This document shows positions 32,111 to 52,100 of a DNA stretch of 64,000 bases, piece after piece; position 1 is the stretch's first letter, and each line of letters starts with the position of its first letter. The notes under the pieces are model-generated. The model was not told where the DNA came from and ran no database searches. It was given only the letters and a program-made list of their open reading frames with translations. The stretch spans positions 682,001 through 746,000 of the forward strand of contig JAVHKY010000012.1 in NCBI GenBank assembly GCA_035079385.1, written 5' to 3'. Source of the stretch: Aspidiotus rigidus. Its lineage: Eukaryota > Arthropoda > Insecta > Hemiptera > Diaspididae. Position numbers and translations under genes: made by a program.

Positions 32111-34116
32111 TTTAGTTTTTCAGTCGGTTCAAAACTAGAAAAATCAACAAGCAGCTTAAATAGTTGGACATGAGTAAAGATCACAGGCTTTATGCTCAAC
32201 TGCTCATGTCATTGGAAACAAATATCTTGAAACCACTAAATAGTTCATTTTACCGAAAAAATATAACAAGGACGCTTTTTATTCTAGCGAGGCGAATAGA
32301 CTTTTTTTCTTTTCAATGAAAAATTAAATTTTTACTTCTGTTCTACTGGCGTTTGTCATCCCTCAGACCAATTTCGATTCTGAGGTGTGTCAAAATTCTA
32401 ACCTATTTCAATTATTTGGAAAAATGTTAACCTTTGAAATGTTTATTTGGGGGAAGGAGTTGAAAATATTGGACGATAGAGATATATCAATGGGGAGAAT
32501 CGGAGAGATTTTGATATGACGTATTTTTTTTTGTGGGTGAACAATGAGCGCAATAATTCATCCACTGATATCAATATTTTCTGAACTTTTAAATCTGTAG
32601 TACGCGAGCACACAAGTTAGAGGAAGGAAGAATGAATTGCAATTATTCTATATAGTTTGCATGGGAACACAGACGAACAAAATCATACAAGAACTTCGGA
32701 AGTAGCCAACACTGACGTACAAATAATAATAAAATAGAACTACTGTCGTCGGTATATCAGCATATCAATTATGAACTGTCTGAAGAATGAGATCTAGATT
32801 CTAGTTCTAGATCTTCGGCTTGATCGAAGTGTCAGTGTGTGCGTGTGTGAAGCTTAGTGAAGGCAATCATGTTGCGTTTCTACAAGAGCCGACGTGCAGA
32901 TTGATATGTTCAAATTGGACGCAACTGCATTCATGATGTTATTGAGAAACAAAGGTCGTTATCCTAACTTCATTATCAAATTGTTCGTTGAAACTTGAAA
33001 ACACTTCTTGAACTTGCGTCTTCTTGATATTTATTTACTTTTATATTAGAATTTTTTTGAGGAAATTTTAGATGATCCAGGATGATCATTGACTCTGCCC
33101 CGGACGCTGCTGACCATTGTCATTGATTCTCACCCGCCGTACCTAATGTCGATAATGGAGAAAAAAGTCTAAACTCGGAAACAATCTGAAGAAACAGGCT
33201 TCTCTAAGGTATGCAAAATAACTAATCATCAAGTTTGTATTGTCGTCTTAACGCAGCTTGATTGTACGATTGTGGAAACTAGCGCTTCTACAGGTGTAGC
33301 ATAGCGGCTTGGTCGCCTGCTCAGTCCTCAGTGCGAGTTCTTCGATGGAAACCAAGGTGTGGCTGCACCACACTACGTCCATGTGTGAATTAATTGAATT
33401 TCGAAAACCTATTTGGCAACACTGATTTTACACGGAGTCTCCGAGTGAGAGAATATTTTTTAAGATGGAAAATGGAAAAATATTATTCTAGTAATCTTTA
33501 TGTACTTTACACACGAGGATAATAATTTGTGAAATTGTGTAACTCGTATTGTGAAAAAATTACATTCTCTATCGTAACTCAGTTTCTCCTCTTTCGATCG
33601 TATGTTTTACTAATCAAAAAGAAATTGTGAAGTGCAACATTCATCAATTATTCGTACTCGTTTTCAAATTGCCCCCAGAGAAAGTCAACGAATGTTCGAG
33701 TATTCGATCGTATACTTGGTTTTCTAATTTAATCTGTTCAGTTGTAAGTATTCAGTATGAGAATTAATGTCCTAAGATTGATGTTACAATTCGCCGTCTT
33801 CCAAGAGAATAAATAAAATCAATAACTGCTGCGTTCGTTCATATTTCGATTCATAACTTTCTTGCATAACAATAGTATTCTTATGGATCACAATTCACTT
33901 CATTGCCATTATCAATACTTCGTTCAATATAATGCATGCGTAAATTCATGAATTTTATATTTTTTTCCGAGAAAAATCTGGTACTTTCCAAAAATCATTT
34001 GTTATCAAGTACCTCCACTATTATCATCGTCCTTCTGTCTTGATTCGCAGATTACGATGTGGTATTTTTGTTGGATTGTACAATTTTAGAAAGAAGAATC
34101 GTTGGACTCATTTACC
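32111..34116. promoter_or_regulatory. Upstream region and presumed 5' UTR of Su(dx)
   Basis: About 2 kb without coding potential between Stam and the Su(dx) ATG. An AG (TTTTAGAAAGAAG, about 34,085) just before the coding exon could be an acceptor for a 5' UTR intron, but no upstream exon can be placed. No repeat boundary was recognised. Confidence 0.4.
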
Positions 34117-41240
<7,124 letters not shown>

Positions 41241-43260
41241 ATTAGTCCAGGGCTAAGAGAAATATATAAAGGCACAAGATGGATTATAAATAGCACGAGA
41301 CAGGAATTTCTCGTAGAAAATGATATCTTGAAGTTGAGTAGCCTATTTTCGAACCGAAATATAAGCAAAATTTTAGAGTGCATGCACAAACATATAAATG
41401 AAAGTCTACGCCAGGCGTTGGAGATTGGAAAATTTCGCGGGGCGCGTGAGGGTTCTGACCTACTTTCCGGATTCAAGTAAGTGAAGTCCGACTCTTGAGT
41501 TATTGAGGACATTCGCGGGCCTAGTTCCAAAAAGTCCTTGCTCAGTTTCTTAATAAGCACTTGGTCGCAGAGGGTAATGGTCAGAACCCTTTCTGCAAGC
41601 ATCCATTAATACCGTCTCTGAATTCACAAAGATTTTGTTCTCGCAAAGTGACGAGAAGAAATAATTGGTATTACTGACAATGCTTGAAGAGGAGTTCTGA
41701 CCGTTACATTCGAAAAACGGAAGTTAAGACGTTTTGGATCTAGACTCACAATGTGTACGCTACTTTTGGTTTAGCCGATATAGATTGAGCTCTGTTCTCG
41801 ACGCTCGATTCTATAAACAGCTTTTCCTAAGAAATAGGAGGTACGATCTGCCGCGTACACGTACGTAAGGAGGAGGAGACAGTGCTGAAATCAGCATTTT
41901 TCATTCATTTCTCGATTGCGAGGCCCCATTAAGGGCAATTTAACCTATTTTATACCAAGAGATGGAGGGTAGGATTATCGTACAGAGTTGAATTGGTATT
42001 TATTCAAATCGACAACACAGGAAGAAAGTCTATTTTCTTTTACAGCAAATTCAGATGTAAATAGTCATGATTTTTTAATTAACATTTCAATTATCATCCT
42101 AGTTTGTTACAAGCGTTCCCTCATTCAATATCGACCCTTTTGGATGTACATACGTCGAAAAATTTCGGACGTTAAATTTTAATAATTGAGAGAAGAATAT
42201 TCTTCATACGGGGAACAAAGCTCCGTTTCTTTGGATCGTAATTTTTCCCTGATATTCCATCATTGAAGTCGTAGAAGTTCGTTATCACAATTCGCCTGAT
42301 CGTCGATTTAGATGTACGTCAAATCAACTTGTACGCCATTCTTCATTCCTCTAAATAGCTCGATCGACATCAATATTAGCATCATTTTCAAGATCTTACT
42401 TTCTTGTGAATTCCTACTATCCGTCTTGTGCTCATAAATATAATAAATGCCATTTACATATAAAGAGCTGAATATTCGAATATTCTTTATCTTACATTCT
42501 GACTGTTACCAAAATGCTCGTTTTTTTTTTTTTTTTCTAGTAGACAAAATCAAAACATATTATGGTACATTTTATCCAACGTGTTACCATTTTCGCACTT
42601 TATTAATCGCTTTTGCAAAAGCGAAAAATACCAATGATTATAATCGTATCGACGTAAGAGTGGTTATATTATTACGAAATTTGCTCGTTTGTTGTTAGAA
42701 CGTATTATATTTTTATCATAAATTGTGTGCAAATGAAAGAGCGTCGTCGTTACCATAATTATACGCACATTTTTTGTTGCTTTTTTTTTTCGTATTTAAA
42801 TTCTGTATATCGTATCGCATATTTTCTATCTCCTTTGTATAGAATGTTTCTGGGCTATTATTATTATTTTGTTTTTTTCGACAATTAGAACGTATTAGTA
42901 TAATATCGATTTGAGAATATTTCAAAATTATTAACGAACGTATATATGGATATTTTTGTATGAACATTACGATAAATTTGTATTTATCTACGCTTATTTT
43001 TTAAGCCTTTCCTTAAATCACTGTTGAGTCATGGAGACATAATGTACACATTCTATTTCCTATTTATTAATACTCCACGGATACCGGTGCATTGTTGTTG
43101 TTTTTTTTTTTTTGTAAGTTGCCTTTTTTTTTTCTCTCTTTCCTATTTTATTTTGTAAATCACTTCGTTTCCATTTGTCCGAGATATTTTGAAAGATTTT
43201 CAAGTTTTTATTTCATTTTATTCTTCTTTTAAAAATAAATAGACATTTTTCTACAAAGTT
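41241..43260 (+). other. Su(dx) 3' UTR and convergent boundary
   Basis: About 2 kb of AT-rich sequence without homology. The last strong hexamer is AATAAA in AAAAATAAATAGAC near 43,231-43,238. The end of the GTP cyclohydrolase I coding region lies only about 430 bases further, on the other strand, so the two 3' UTRs nearly meet or overlap. Several T tracts occur (42,520-42,535, 42,782, 43,101). Confidence 0.5.
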
Positions 43261-43688
43261 GTCGTTAGTTTTCAATCAGGAAAAAAATATGCATTCGTTT
43301 TCAAAAAAGCGTCTCTTATTATCATCATAGGAGAATTTTAAATTAATGGTAACAAAATGGTGAGTATGATTATCAATGCATTATGCATCCTATGATACAG
43401 ACTTTTCGAGTAGAGTATTTTTATTTGATATTCATACGGCCCAAACACGTAAAGGCGCAAGGTATGAACCAAGAAGCATATTTTCAGTCGCTGATAATGT
43501 AAGTGAATAGGAATAGTGCTTGTATTAAAAAAGGAAGAGAAATAAGGCGATAAATATTCTTATTGTCCATTTGTTTGTTCGTGACTTCCTTTATTCTGCA
43601 AGCAGATGAAACGTAATACTCGGTGAGAAAAGCTCATCATCAAGAGAAAGTTTATGGGTTATCATTGCAGTTACCTTCGAAGTCTTAT

Positions 43689-46600
43689 TCATTTATTGTG
43701 CACGAGGTTGAGGAATTCTTCTCTCGTTTTAGGGTCATCCCTAAAAACTCCCAACATAGTCGAGGTAACTGTTTTGCTGTTGATTTTCTGCACTCCGCGC
43801 ATAACCATACACATATGCCTGTAAGTGTCAACAATAATCACGTACCAAGAAGAAACTTCTTCGAAAATGTACCAAGGACTTACACTCCCTCTACGACTAC
43901 GGCTACTCCAGCCGGTTCCACTGCTTTCGTTACAGCAATTGCTATTTGTTTGGTCAGCCGTTCTTGAACTAGAGGAGAGAACAAAAAAAAAAAAAAAAAT
44001 CAAGTATTATTGATTTGGGTTGCTTTTTATGGAGAAAAATTTAAATAATTTGTATCCTTCGTTCCAAAGAGAACGCATCAAAAACACGTCCTCATCATAA
44101 AAAAGAAAGAGGAGGGAGGATTTATCGAAAAGTGAAGTAAAAAATTGAAATAAATATTACCTTGAAGTCTTCTGCTGAATATTTCCACAATTCTGTAAAA
44201 AAAAAACAAAGCAATGATGATAATTAGGGATAGGTAGTCGAACGTATCGTTAGGCAGAAAAATGTTTTTTTTTTTTTTTTTTTTTTTTCTGCATAATATC
44301 TGCAAACTACACATATTTAGATACACAAAATTGTTCTCGAGTGATTCAATCTGCAATATTCAGGGCTCAAAATTGTGGTATATTAAATTCAATCTTCATC
44401 CTTTGTAATTTAGGTGTTTCCTAGCCCAAAGATATATACATATCAAAAAAAAATAGCGGAAATGTAGGAGAAAAAAGAGTAGGTTTGTGTACAAAGAATG
44501 TTGTATTTTGAAAAAAGAGTACATATATTATTATAACGTGTATAGTCTAGTATTGGTATTGGGAATTCCCAATTTCCGTTTCGGGGTTTAAGGCCCCGGA
44601 AAATCAATTTCCATTCCCAGTTCAATTTGGCCGAAAATCTCCAATTTTGGAGTAGGAATTTCAGTTTTTTTTTCTTCATAGATTGATCGCTGGTAGGCTG
44701 GATTCTGCATATTGTATAGAAAAAAATTTAATGAAAATAAAAACTAAAAAAGCACAAAAAGTTGAGAAATGAATTCCATATTGTGTAGAAAATCAGCAAT
44801 AATTTAATCAGCGCAATCATCGCAGATTCACAGAACAAAGAGCTGACACTAGCGCCTGCCCTAAGTTGAACATGAAAAAAATCATAAAAGTAACTCTTAT
44901 AGTTGAACAAGAGCCACTTTTCTGCAATTGCTTAGTTTTTTTCAATTTGGCCGAAAATCTCCAATTTTGGAGTAGGAATTTCAATTTTTTTTTTTTCATA
45001 GATTGATCGCTGGTAGGCTGGATTCTGCATATTGTATAGAAAAAAATTTAATGAAAATAAAAACTAAAAAAGCACAAAAAGTTGAGAAATTGATTCCATA
45101 TTGTCTAGAAAATTAGCAATAATTTAATCAGCGCAATCATCGCAGGTTCACAGAACAAAGAGCTGACACTAGCGCCTGCCCTAAGTTAAACATGAAAAAA
45201 ATCATAAAAGTAACTCTTGTAGTTGAACAAGAGCCACTTTTCTGCAATTGCTTAGTTTTTTCTCTTTTCCCGAGAATCAGTGTTTGAACAGAGAATCCCC
45301 GTTCCCAATTCCCGGGAATTGACATTCCCATTCCCGGTTCTAAAATATTCCCAAATTCCCGATTATGAAAAAACATGTTTTTATGAGGAAAAAACATGTT
45401 TGTTTTTTTTTTAATGTTTATTTTTGGTAATTTTTATCAAGGATGGGAAGTTATTTGGAAGTTGGAAATGGAAGTCAATAGCATATCTAAATCCTTTTTT
45501 TCTTTTTTGTATGACACCACTGCATATTTTATTGGAAGTTGGAAATGGAAGTCGGAAAAAAAAAAGATTGGAAATGGAAATGGAAGTTTTATCAATCGAC
45601 TTTGTATCCTTGATTTCTATCACTAGTGTTTTAAATTATGTTCTAAACAATTTTTAAAACTATTTTGTTAAAAACATCGTCATTCTACTCCTACCAAATG
45701 AAAAAGAGAGGCAGTTGGGCCAAAATAATGAGGAAACAAGCTAGAATGTGAATCCACTGAGAATTCCCAAGCAGTTGTAACTGGCAGATTAGTACTTTTG
45801 CGCCAAGGAAGATGCAATTTAACTGCGTATATTAGATGTGGGAAATGAAGCCCCTACAAGTAACTAAACATGCAATGCTATGTACCCCAATTGGCTTGGC
45901 CCCTTCAATGAGCCAGATATGCAATGCTTCACACATCATAAGCCCCCTTCCTGTTAAATATAGCTCGGAGGTCGGAATTTTACTAGTTCGCTTCCTAACA
46001 TAATTATGTAGCTCAAGAGTAGAAATTTTTTTCAAGTCCGCCCCCCCCCCCTCCCCCATCATTTATATAGCTTGAAAGTCGAAATATTGTTTCCAAGTTT
46101 TTTGTCGTACGGCGCACGGCAAATGTCTCAAAAAACCCTCCAATCACCCATCAGTAAACCCCTCATTTCTTCCCTCGCGCTCCGACTTCTTCAAACAAAT
46201 GTCGCCAGTCGTAAGTTTAACCTCAAATCTCGCACTCAAAGAGGCTAGTCCAAATTGGAAATAATATTCTCATCTCATGAGACACCTCAAATCAACTATC
46301 AAGTCAACTACTGTGAAGTCACAGGGGTTTCGTACGAACGCTATCGTGTTAAGAGTGTGTGTGAGTGATTGTCGTTTTTCTTCTCTACACAACGATCTAC
46401 ATTTCTCGTTTCGTCTTTCGAACTTTTACTTTTGTTTTTGTTTTCCTCTTTCGTCTTACTCCGCCTATACAAGCGTTCGCTCGATAGAGCATGAGATTAT
46501 CTAGAATTTCCGATTTTATCCTGTCCTGTTTGGTCATCGGTATTGTCGCTGCTAAATTCTCTCACTATCGAGTGGCGTGATGTCTTTTAATAAATCTCAT

Positions 46601-49082
46601 TGGTCTAAATTGCCTTACGATCCGGTGGTAGGAAATATTATGATAACGCTCTGTCGATTGATCCTTCGATTCGTGGCGCTCGTTTTGAAGTCACTGACTC
46701 CCAACAGTTAGGTAGATAAACTGTGTGGCCAGTGGAATGGCGAACCCATCGTTCACGTAGCCATGTGTAACTCCTGTTTGATTCTGACTCAAGCGTTACG
46801 TCTTCCTCTTATTTGTTCGTGAACCGAAATACGACAAATTAAATTTCGTAACGCGCAAGTGAATTTATGTGGTGAAATGCCACGTTCGAGGGCGTCGAAT
46901 TATTACCACGCGTCTAATGAGACTGCTCCTGGATCTACCCCAACCCGAAGGTAGAGAAGGTCTCCGAGCCTTGGTAAGTCTACTGGAGAAGGCAGGTAAA
47001 TCCAGTGGAACGGCAGTGTCGCTGCACACCTGTATGTAGCCCATAGGACTGTAAAGCGAGTCCAGAAGCGTGAACACTGAGGGTTTTGGGATATCTCCTC
47101 GAGTCTGAGCTGCCTTCCGGCCAGATTGCAACCCCGTCTGCGGTTCTGCCCATCGTCGAAATTGGTGACTACATCTGACCCTTCTGGAAGATGCCTTGGA
47201 CGTCCTCGCGTGGAAGCACCTTCTGATAACGGTAACGTACATATTATGTATCATAATCAGAGCCCAAATTTTTTGGCACTTGACGTTGCATTTCGGAATT
47301 TGAAAAACAATGAAAAAAACATGCGTTTTCAGTGCTTTTACAAAGTTCACGATCAGAATTATTCAATTTACGACCAACATTACGTAATTTTGACCAAAAT
47401 AAACGAGTTTTGAAGGTTAAACTCATCAATACAAAAATCCTAGTGATTTTTCAATCAAAATTTTGAATTTTTCAACTTTGAACTCAAATTAATATTTTAA
47501 AAAAATTGTTCAATTTTCATCAGAATTGCTAAATTTCAAGTAAAATTGAGAAACTTTTGTTCGAGATTTTATAATTTTAGACAATATTTAACAAAATGGT
47601 CGTTTTTGGCCTTATTCGGCTTCACTCGCCATTTCCGAGATTTATTTGCCGAAAATATCTCGATTTTCAAACATTTTTCAAAACTCTCCAACTTCCGAGG
47701 ACCATTGGAGGATAACGATTGGACGTACGTTCATACGTAATACATGACTTTTGTCGTAAATTTTACGAGGAATCTTTTTTGTTTCAAACTTTTTTCTCTC
47801 AAACTTCAACTTTTTGAGTTATAAGCAAAAAAGTGGAATTTGGGGGGCTTGAATGTGCCACAAAAAATTTTCTACGGCTTTTGGGGGGCGGGATTTTTGA
47901 GGGCTTATTTCTGACACCGAATACTACATTTTTCAACATGGTCCCGCTTGTTACCTCAAAATTTTTTTTCAATGTCTAACTTGCCTATACAAGTAAGAAA
48001 ATTTTCTGTTTTTTTTTTTATTAAAATTTGCCTAAAATTTTCTCACCGTCCAGAGATTCTATGGTATAAGTGATAAGATACCTATAGTGAAATTTAATTA
48101 AGATACCTATAGTGAAATTTAATTTGTCCAATTTTGTTCATATTTGTTTATAAAAATATCTTTCTTTTTACTTACCTATTCTCACACAGTCACCTATTTC
48201 AAAAATTTTTCCAGAGGGTATCTACGTACAATTATAAACGTTTCAACACGAGTCTTGCTTGCGCGAGTAATCCGTTTTTTTTGGTCGATTTCATTCGATT
48301 TTCGTCAATTTTAAGTGAATCGGTTTTTTTTCGGTCGATTGTGGTCGATTGCAGTCAATTTGGGTCGATTTTAAATGTAGGAAAAAATTCAATATTTCCT
48401 TCAATTTGTTTACGTCATCCTAAATTCAGAAGATAAAATAAAAATATGTTGAAGTAATTCCATTATCACGATTCTAAAATAGGATAATTTTTTTAGTAAT
48501 AATTCCTACAATTGTTTAAATTCCAATCTTGATACATATTCCTGAAAATAATATAATAATTACAATACGAGTAAAATAAAAAAAAACGACTTTTGAAAGG
48601 ACCTAGAGATTTCAAAAAAAAAAAATCTAACCGTATTTTCCGGATAAATGCAAGCCATACAATCCAATGCCTCTTCAGGAATACTGGACAAGTTATCTAC
48701 ACATAAAAGAATATTTGTGAAGCAGTCCTCATACTTTCTTGGGTATTTCAAACCACAGGCTTCAGGAAACACAGATGAGAGATTTTGCAATGTTAGGTAG
48801 TGTGTTATTCGAATCCAATGGGACACGCGTAGGGATCTACAATTTTCAAATATTTCTCCATCCAAAAACTCTTCACAATTAGGTAAATTACCTAAGTGAA
48901 AAGAAAAATAAATACACACATTTAAGGATAAGCCCCACGGCTGATGATTAACTCAATTTGTTAAAAATTAGCATAGACTTGACACGTGTTTTGCCTTGAA
49001 GAAACTACCTAGCATTCAGTTCCATTATATCAAATGTCCTTGCGATGAGGACTGCAGAGATTTTGACCTCATATTCAGGACG

Positions 49083-49127
<45 letters not shown>

Positions 49128-52100
49128 TCCAACCAGAGAAAAATTATTAAAAAAAAAAAAAAAAAAAAGAATAGGGGGAAAAAAATTATACACATGCATA
49201 AATGTATTTAAAAAAAAAAAAGTGAAAACAATAGTATCCGACATAGCAATCCCTTGTAAGGACTGGAGCCGAGTTTGATTTCTTGTATTAAAAGAGTATG
49301 ATTTAATCGCTCTTTAGAATTTAAAGAAAGTAAATCATAAAATAAAAAAAAAAATAAAAAATAAAGGGTTGGAAAGAGGATGGTTACTGGGCCATCCCTG
49401 AAAGAAAAACGGTAAAAATGAATTGAAATTAAATCTTGATGGAAGGAGGTAGGTCAGAGATAAATTTGAAAATGTGTGAGAAAATTGAAGGATTTTCTGA
49501 TGATAGGAGGTCTGTGGCTCTGAGTGGGGTAGCGAATTGTAGATTGATGGCTTCTGAGTATAGTATTTGTCTAATGTTGAATATTTCTGGACATTCGAAA
49601 AGATAATGATTGATGTCGCCTTTAGAAGGATGGTCTGGATGGAGGGGGCATAAAATAAGTTCCCTGGAAACGTAATTGGCCCTGTAAAGCTTTGCAGGTT
49701 TTACAACTATATTGAATCAGGCTCTATGACAAAAGAAAGCCAATATTTGGAGCATATTTTCTTCTTTCTAGAGGCAGAGTTGCTAAAGGAAGAAGTGTTG
49801 CTGTCTTGCAATTTCCGATAGGGAGAAGCGTTGCTGTTTTGCAATTTCCTTTTGCAAACCAACTTCTTTGTGAATGAGAAATAAAATATTATAAAGGATT
49901 TTCATCTTTTTCAGGTTCAAGTGTGGAAATATAGAATCTGAAGATTCTTCGAGTGACGAATTTACTCTGGTCATTGAAGAAGTACATACTGAAGATATAG
50001 CTGTTGAATCGCCTAATGTTCCTATGTTGAAAAACTCCATTCCGAATTCCGACGTACTAGACGAAGAAAGTACTGTCTTGCTAGATGAAGATCTCGACAA
50101 TATTCCCATCCTGATGAAAATTCAGAGATCAGACTGACTGCGCAAGGTTCATGAGTTTTCATCCGGATGGGAATATTGTCGAGATCTTCATCTAGCAAGA
50201 CAGTACTTTCTTCGTCTAGTACGTCGGAATTCGAAATGGAGTTTTTCAACATAGGAACATTAGGCGATTCAACAGCTATATCTTCAGTATGTACTTCTTC
50301 AATGACCAGAGTAAATTCGTCACTCAAAGAATCTTCAGATTCTATATTTCCACACCTGAACCTGAAAAAGATGAAAATCCTTTATAACATTTCATTTCTC
50401 ATTCACAAAGAAGTTGGATAGCAAAAGGAAATTGCAAAACAGCAACGCTTCTTCCTTTAGCAACTCTGCCTCTAGAAAGAAGAAAATATGCTCCAAATGT
50501 TGGCTTTTTTCAAGGGTGTGCTTTACTTGTGCAAATATGCTTGTAAAACATGGTACCGAAAATCGCATTTTACTGCTCGAATTTTTAACGGATCTTTCTG
50601 AATAATTGGAATGTTTTCCAGAAAAGTTCAACCAGGGGCGCTATCGAAGCAGGATTTAAAAATTTTTTCTCATACTTCTTCAATTCAACGTTGAAATTGG
50701 TTAAATTTCGTCTATTTTCTGACGAGAATGAAATTCTTCTGGAGCCAAAATTCAGGATTCCGTTCCAATAGCGCCTTTTGTTGAACCCTTCCGTACAACA
50801 TTTCCGAAGATCAAAAAAAAAATCGTCGGAAAAAGAAGCCCTGAGATGTGACCTTGCAAAACCATTCCTCGTCATTTGTTACAAGGACTGCCCACGCACG
50901 CCCGACGAGCGTCGCGTAGTGACCGCTGGCTTCCCGAACCTTGCAGGGTTTTGGGGGATGTTTATACAACTTATCGTACACCATTTCAGAGTTCCCGAAC
51001 AAGTAAAGCACACCCTTAATTGTGATAGATCCTGAGGATTCATCATAGTTGTAAACCTGCAAAGCTTTACAGGGCCAATCACGTTTCCAGGAAACTTGGT
51101 TTAAGCGTCCTGAATATGAGGTCAAAATCTCTGCAGTCCTCATCGCAAGGACATTTGAGATAATGGAACTGAATGCTAGGTAGTTTCTTCCAGGTAAAAC
51201 ACGTGTCAAGTCTATGCTAATTTTTAACAAATTGAGTTAATCATCAGCCGTGGGGCTTATCCTTAAACGTGTGTATTTATTTTTCTTTTCACTTAGGTAA
51301 TTTACCTAGTTGTGAAGAGTTTTTGGATGGAGAAATATTTGAAAATTGTAGATGAAACTGGGGATATAATTCCTACGCGTGTCCCATTGGATTCTAATAA
51401 CACACTAACATTGCAAAACCTCTTATCTGTGTTTCCTGAAGCCTGTGGTTTGAAATACCCGAGAAAATATGAGGACTGCATCACAAATATTCTTTTATGT
51501 GTAGATAACTTGTTCGGTATTCCTGAAGAGGCATTTGATTGTATGGCTTGCATTTATCCGGAAAATACGGTTAGATTTTTTTTTTGAAATCTCTAGGCCC
51601 TTTCAGAAGGAGACTTTTTATTTTACTGTATAGTCCATGGGCCGTATAAAAATGAGGTACCATTCGGGGGGACAAAGCGATACTTTGAGATACGTTAGTA
51701 GGGGTGATACTTGATATAAAAAACGATGATAGACATCTGAGAAGAGCACCTTTCCAAAATGGGGACCAATTTCAAAATGGCGAATCGGTCTTCTGGTAAA
51801 AGGCGAATAACTCATATTTTGTGGGTCAAATTTTTTACTCTTCTTTTCCAATAAAAGAAAATAAGGCTCCGAATAACATATCCAACTTCCTGCGTCTCAC
51901 ATCCTAATAAATTTTCTGTGGCACGTTCTAGCTCCCTATAAAATCAATGTTAAAATCAATGTTTTGCAAATATCTCGAAAAATTGGGCATCGATCATGAA
52001 AAGTTTCAGATAAAACATGTTCCTCGTGAAATTTATTATAGAAAATACCATTCAAACTTCGCTATGCGTCCAATTATCAGCTTAAAAAGTTCATTAAAAG

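Noticed and set aside
43825..44003. ORFs over the third-last GTP cyclohydrolase exon, in the plus frame or reading into the intron
   Set aside because: The splice borders 43884 and 43968 and the enzyme motifs define the true frame.
46865..47350. 161-codon minus-strand ORF
   Set aside because: GC-richer sequence is open on both strands, no motif was recognised, and another frame looks at least as protein-like; not supported as a gene.
49005..49278. ORFs with long Phe and Lys runs
   Set aside because: Produced by the poly-T and poly-A tracts at 49,083-49,225.
51327..51568. Annotation as the host TDP-43 (TBPH) gene
   Set aside because: No RRM exons are found nearby, the exon is duplicated in inverted repeats and lies in an intron of another gene.
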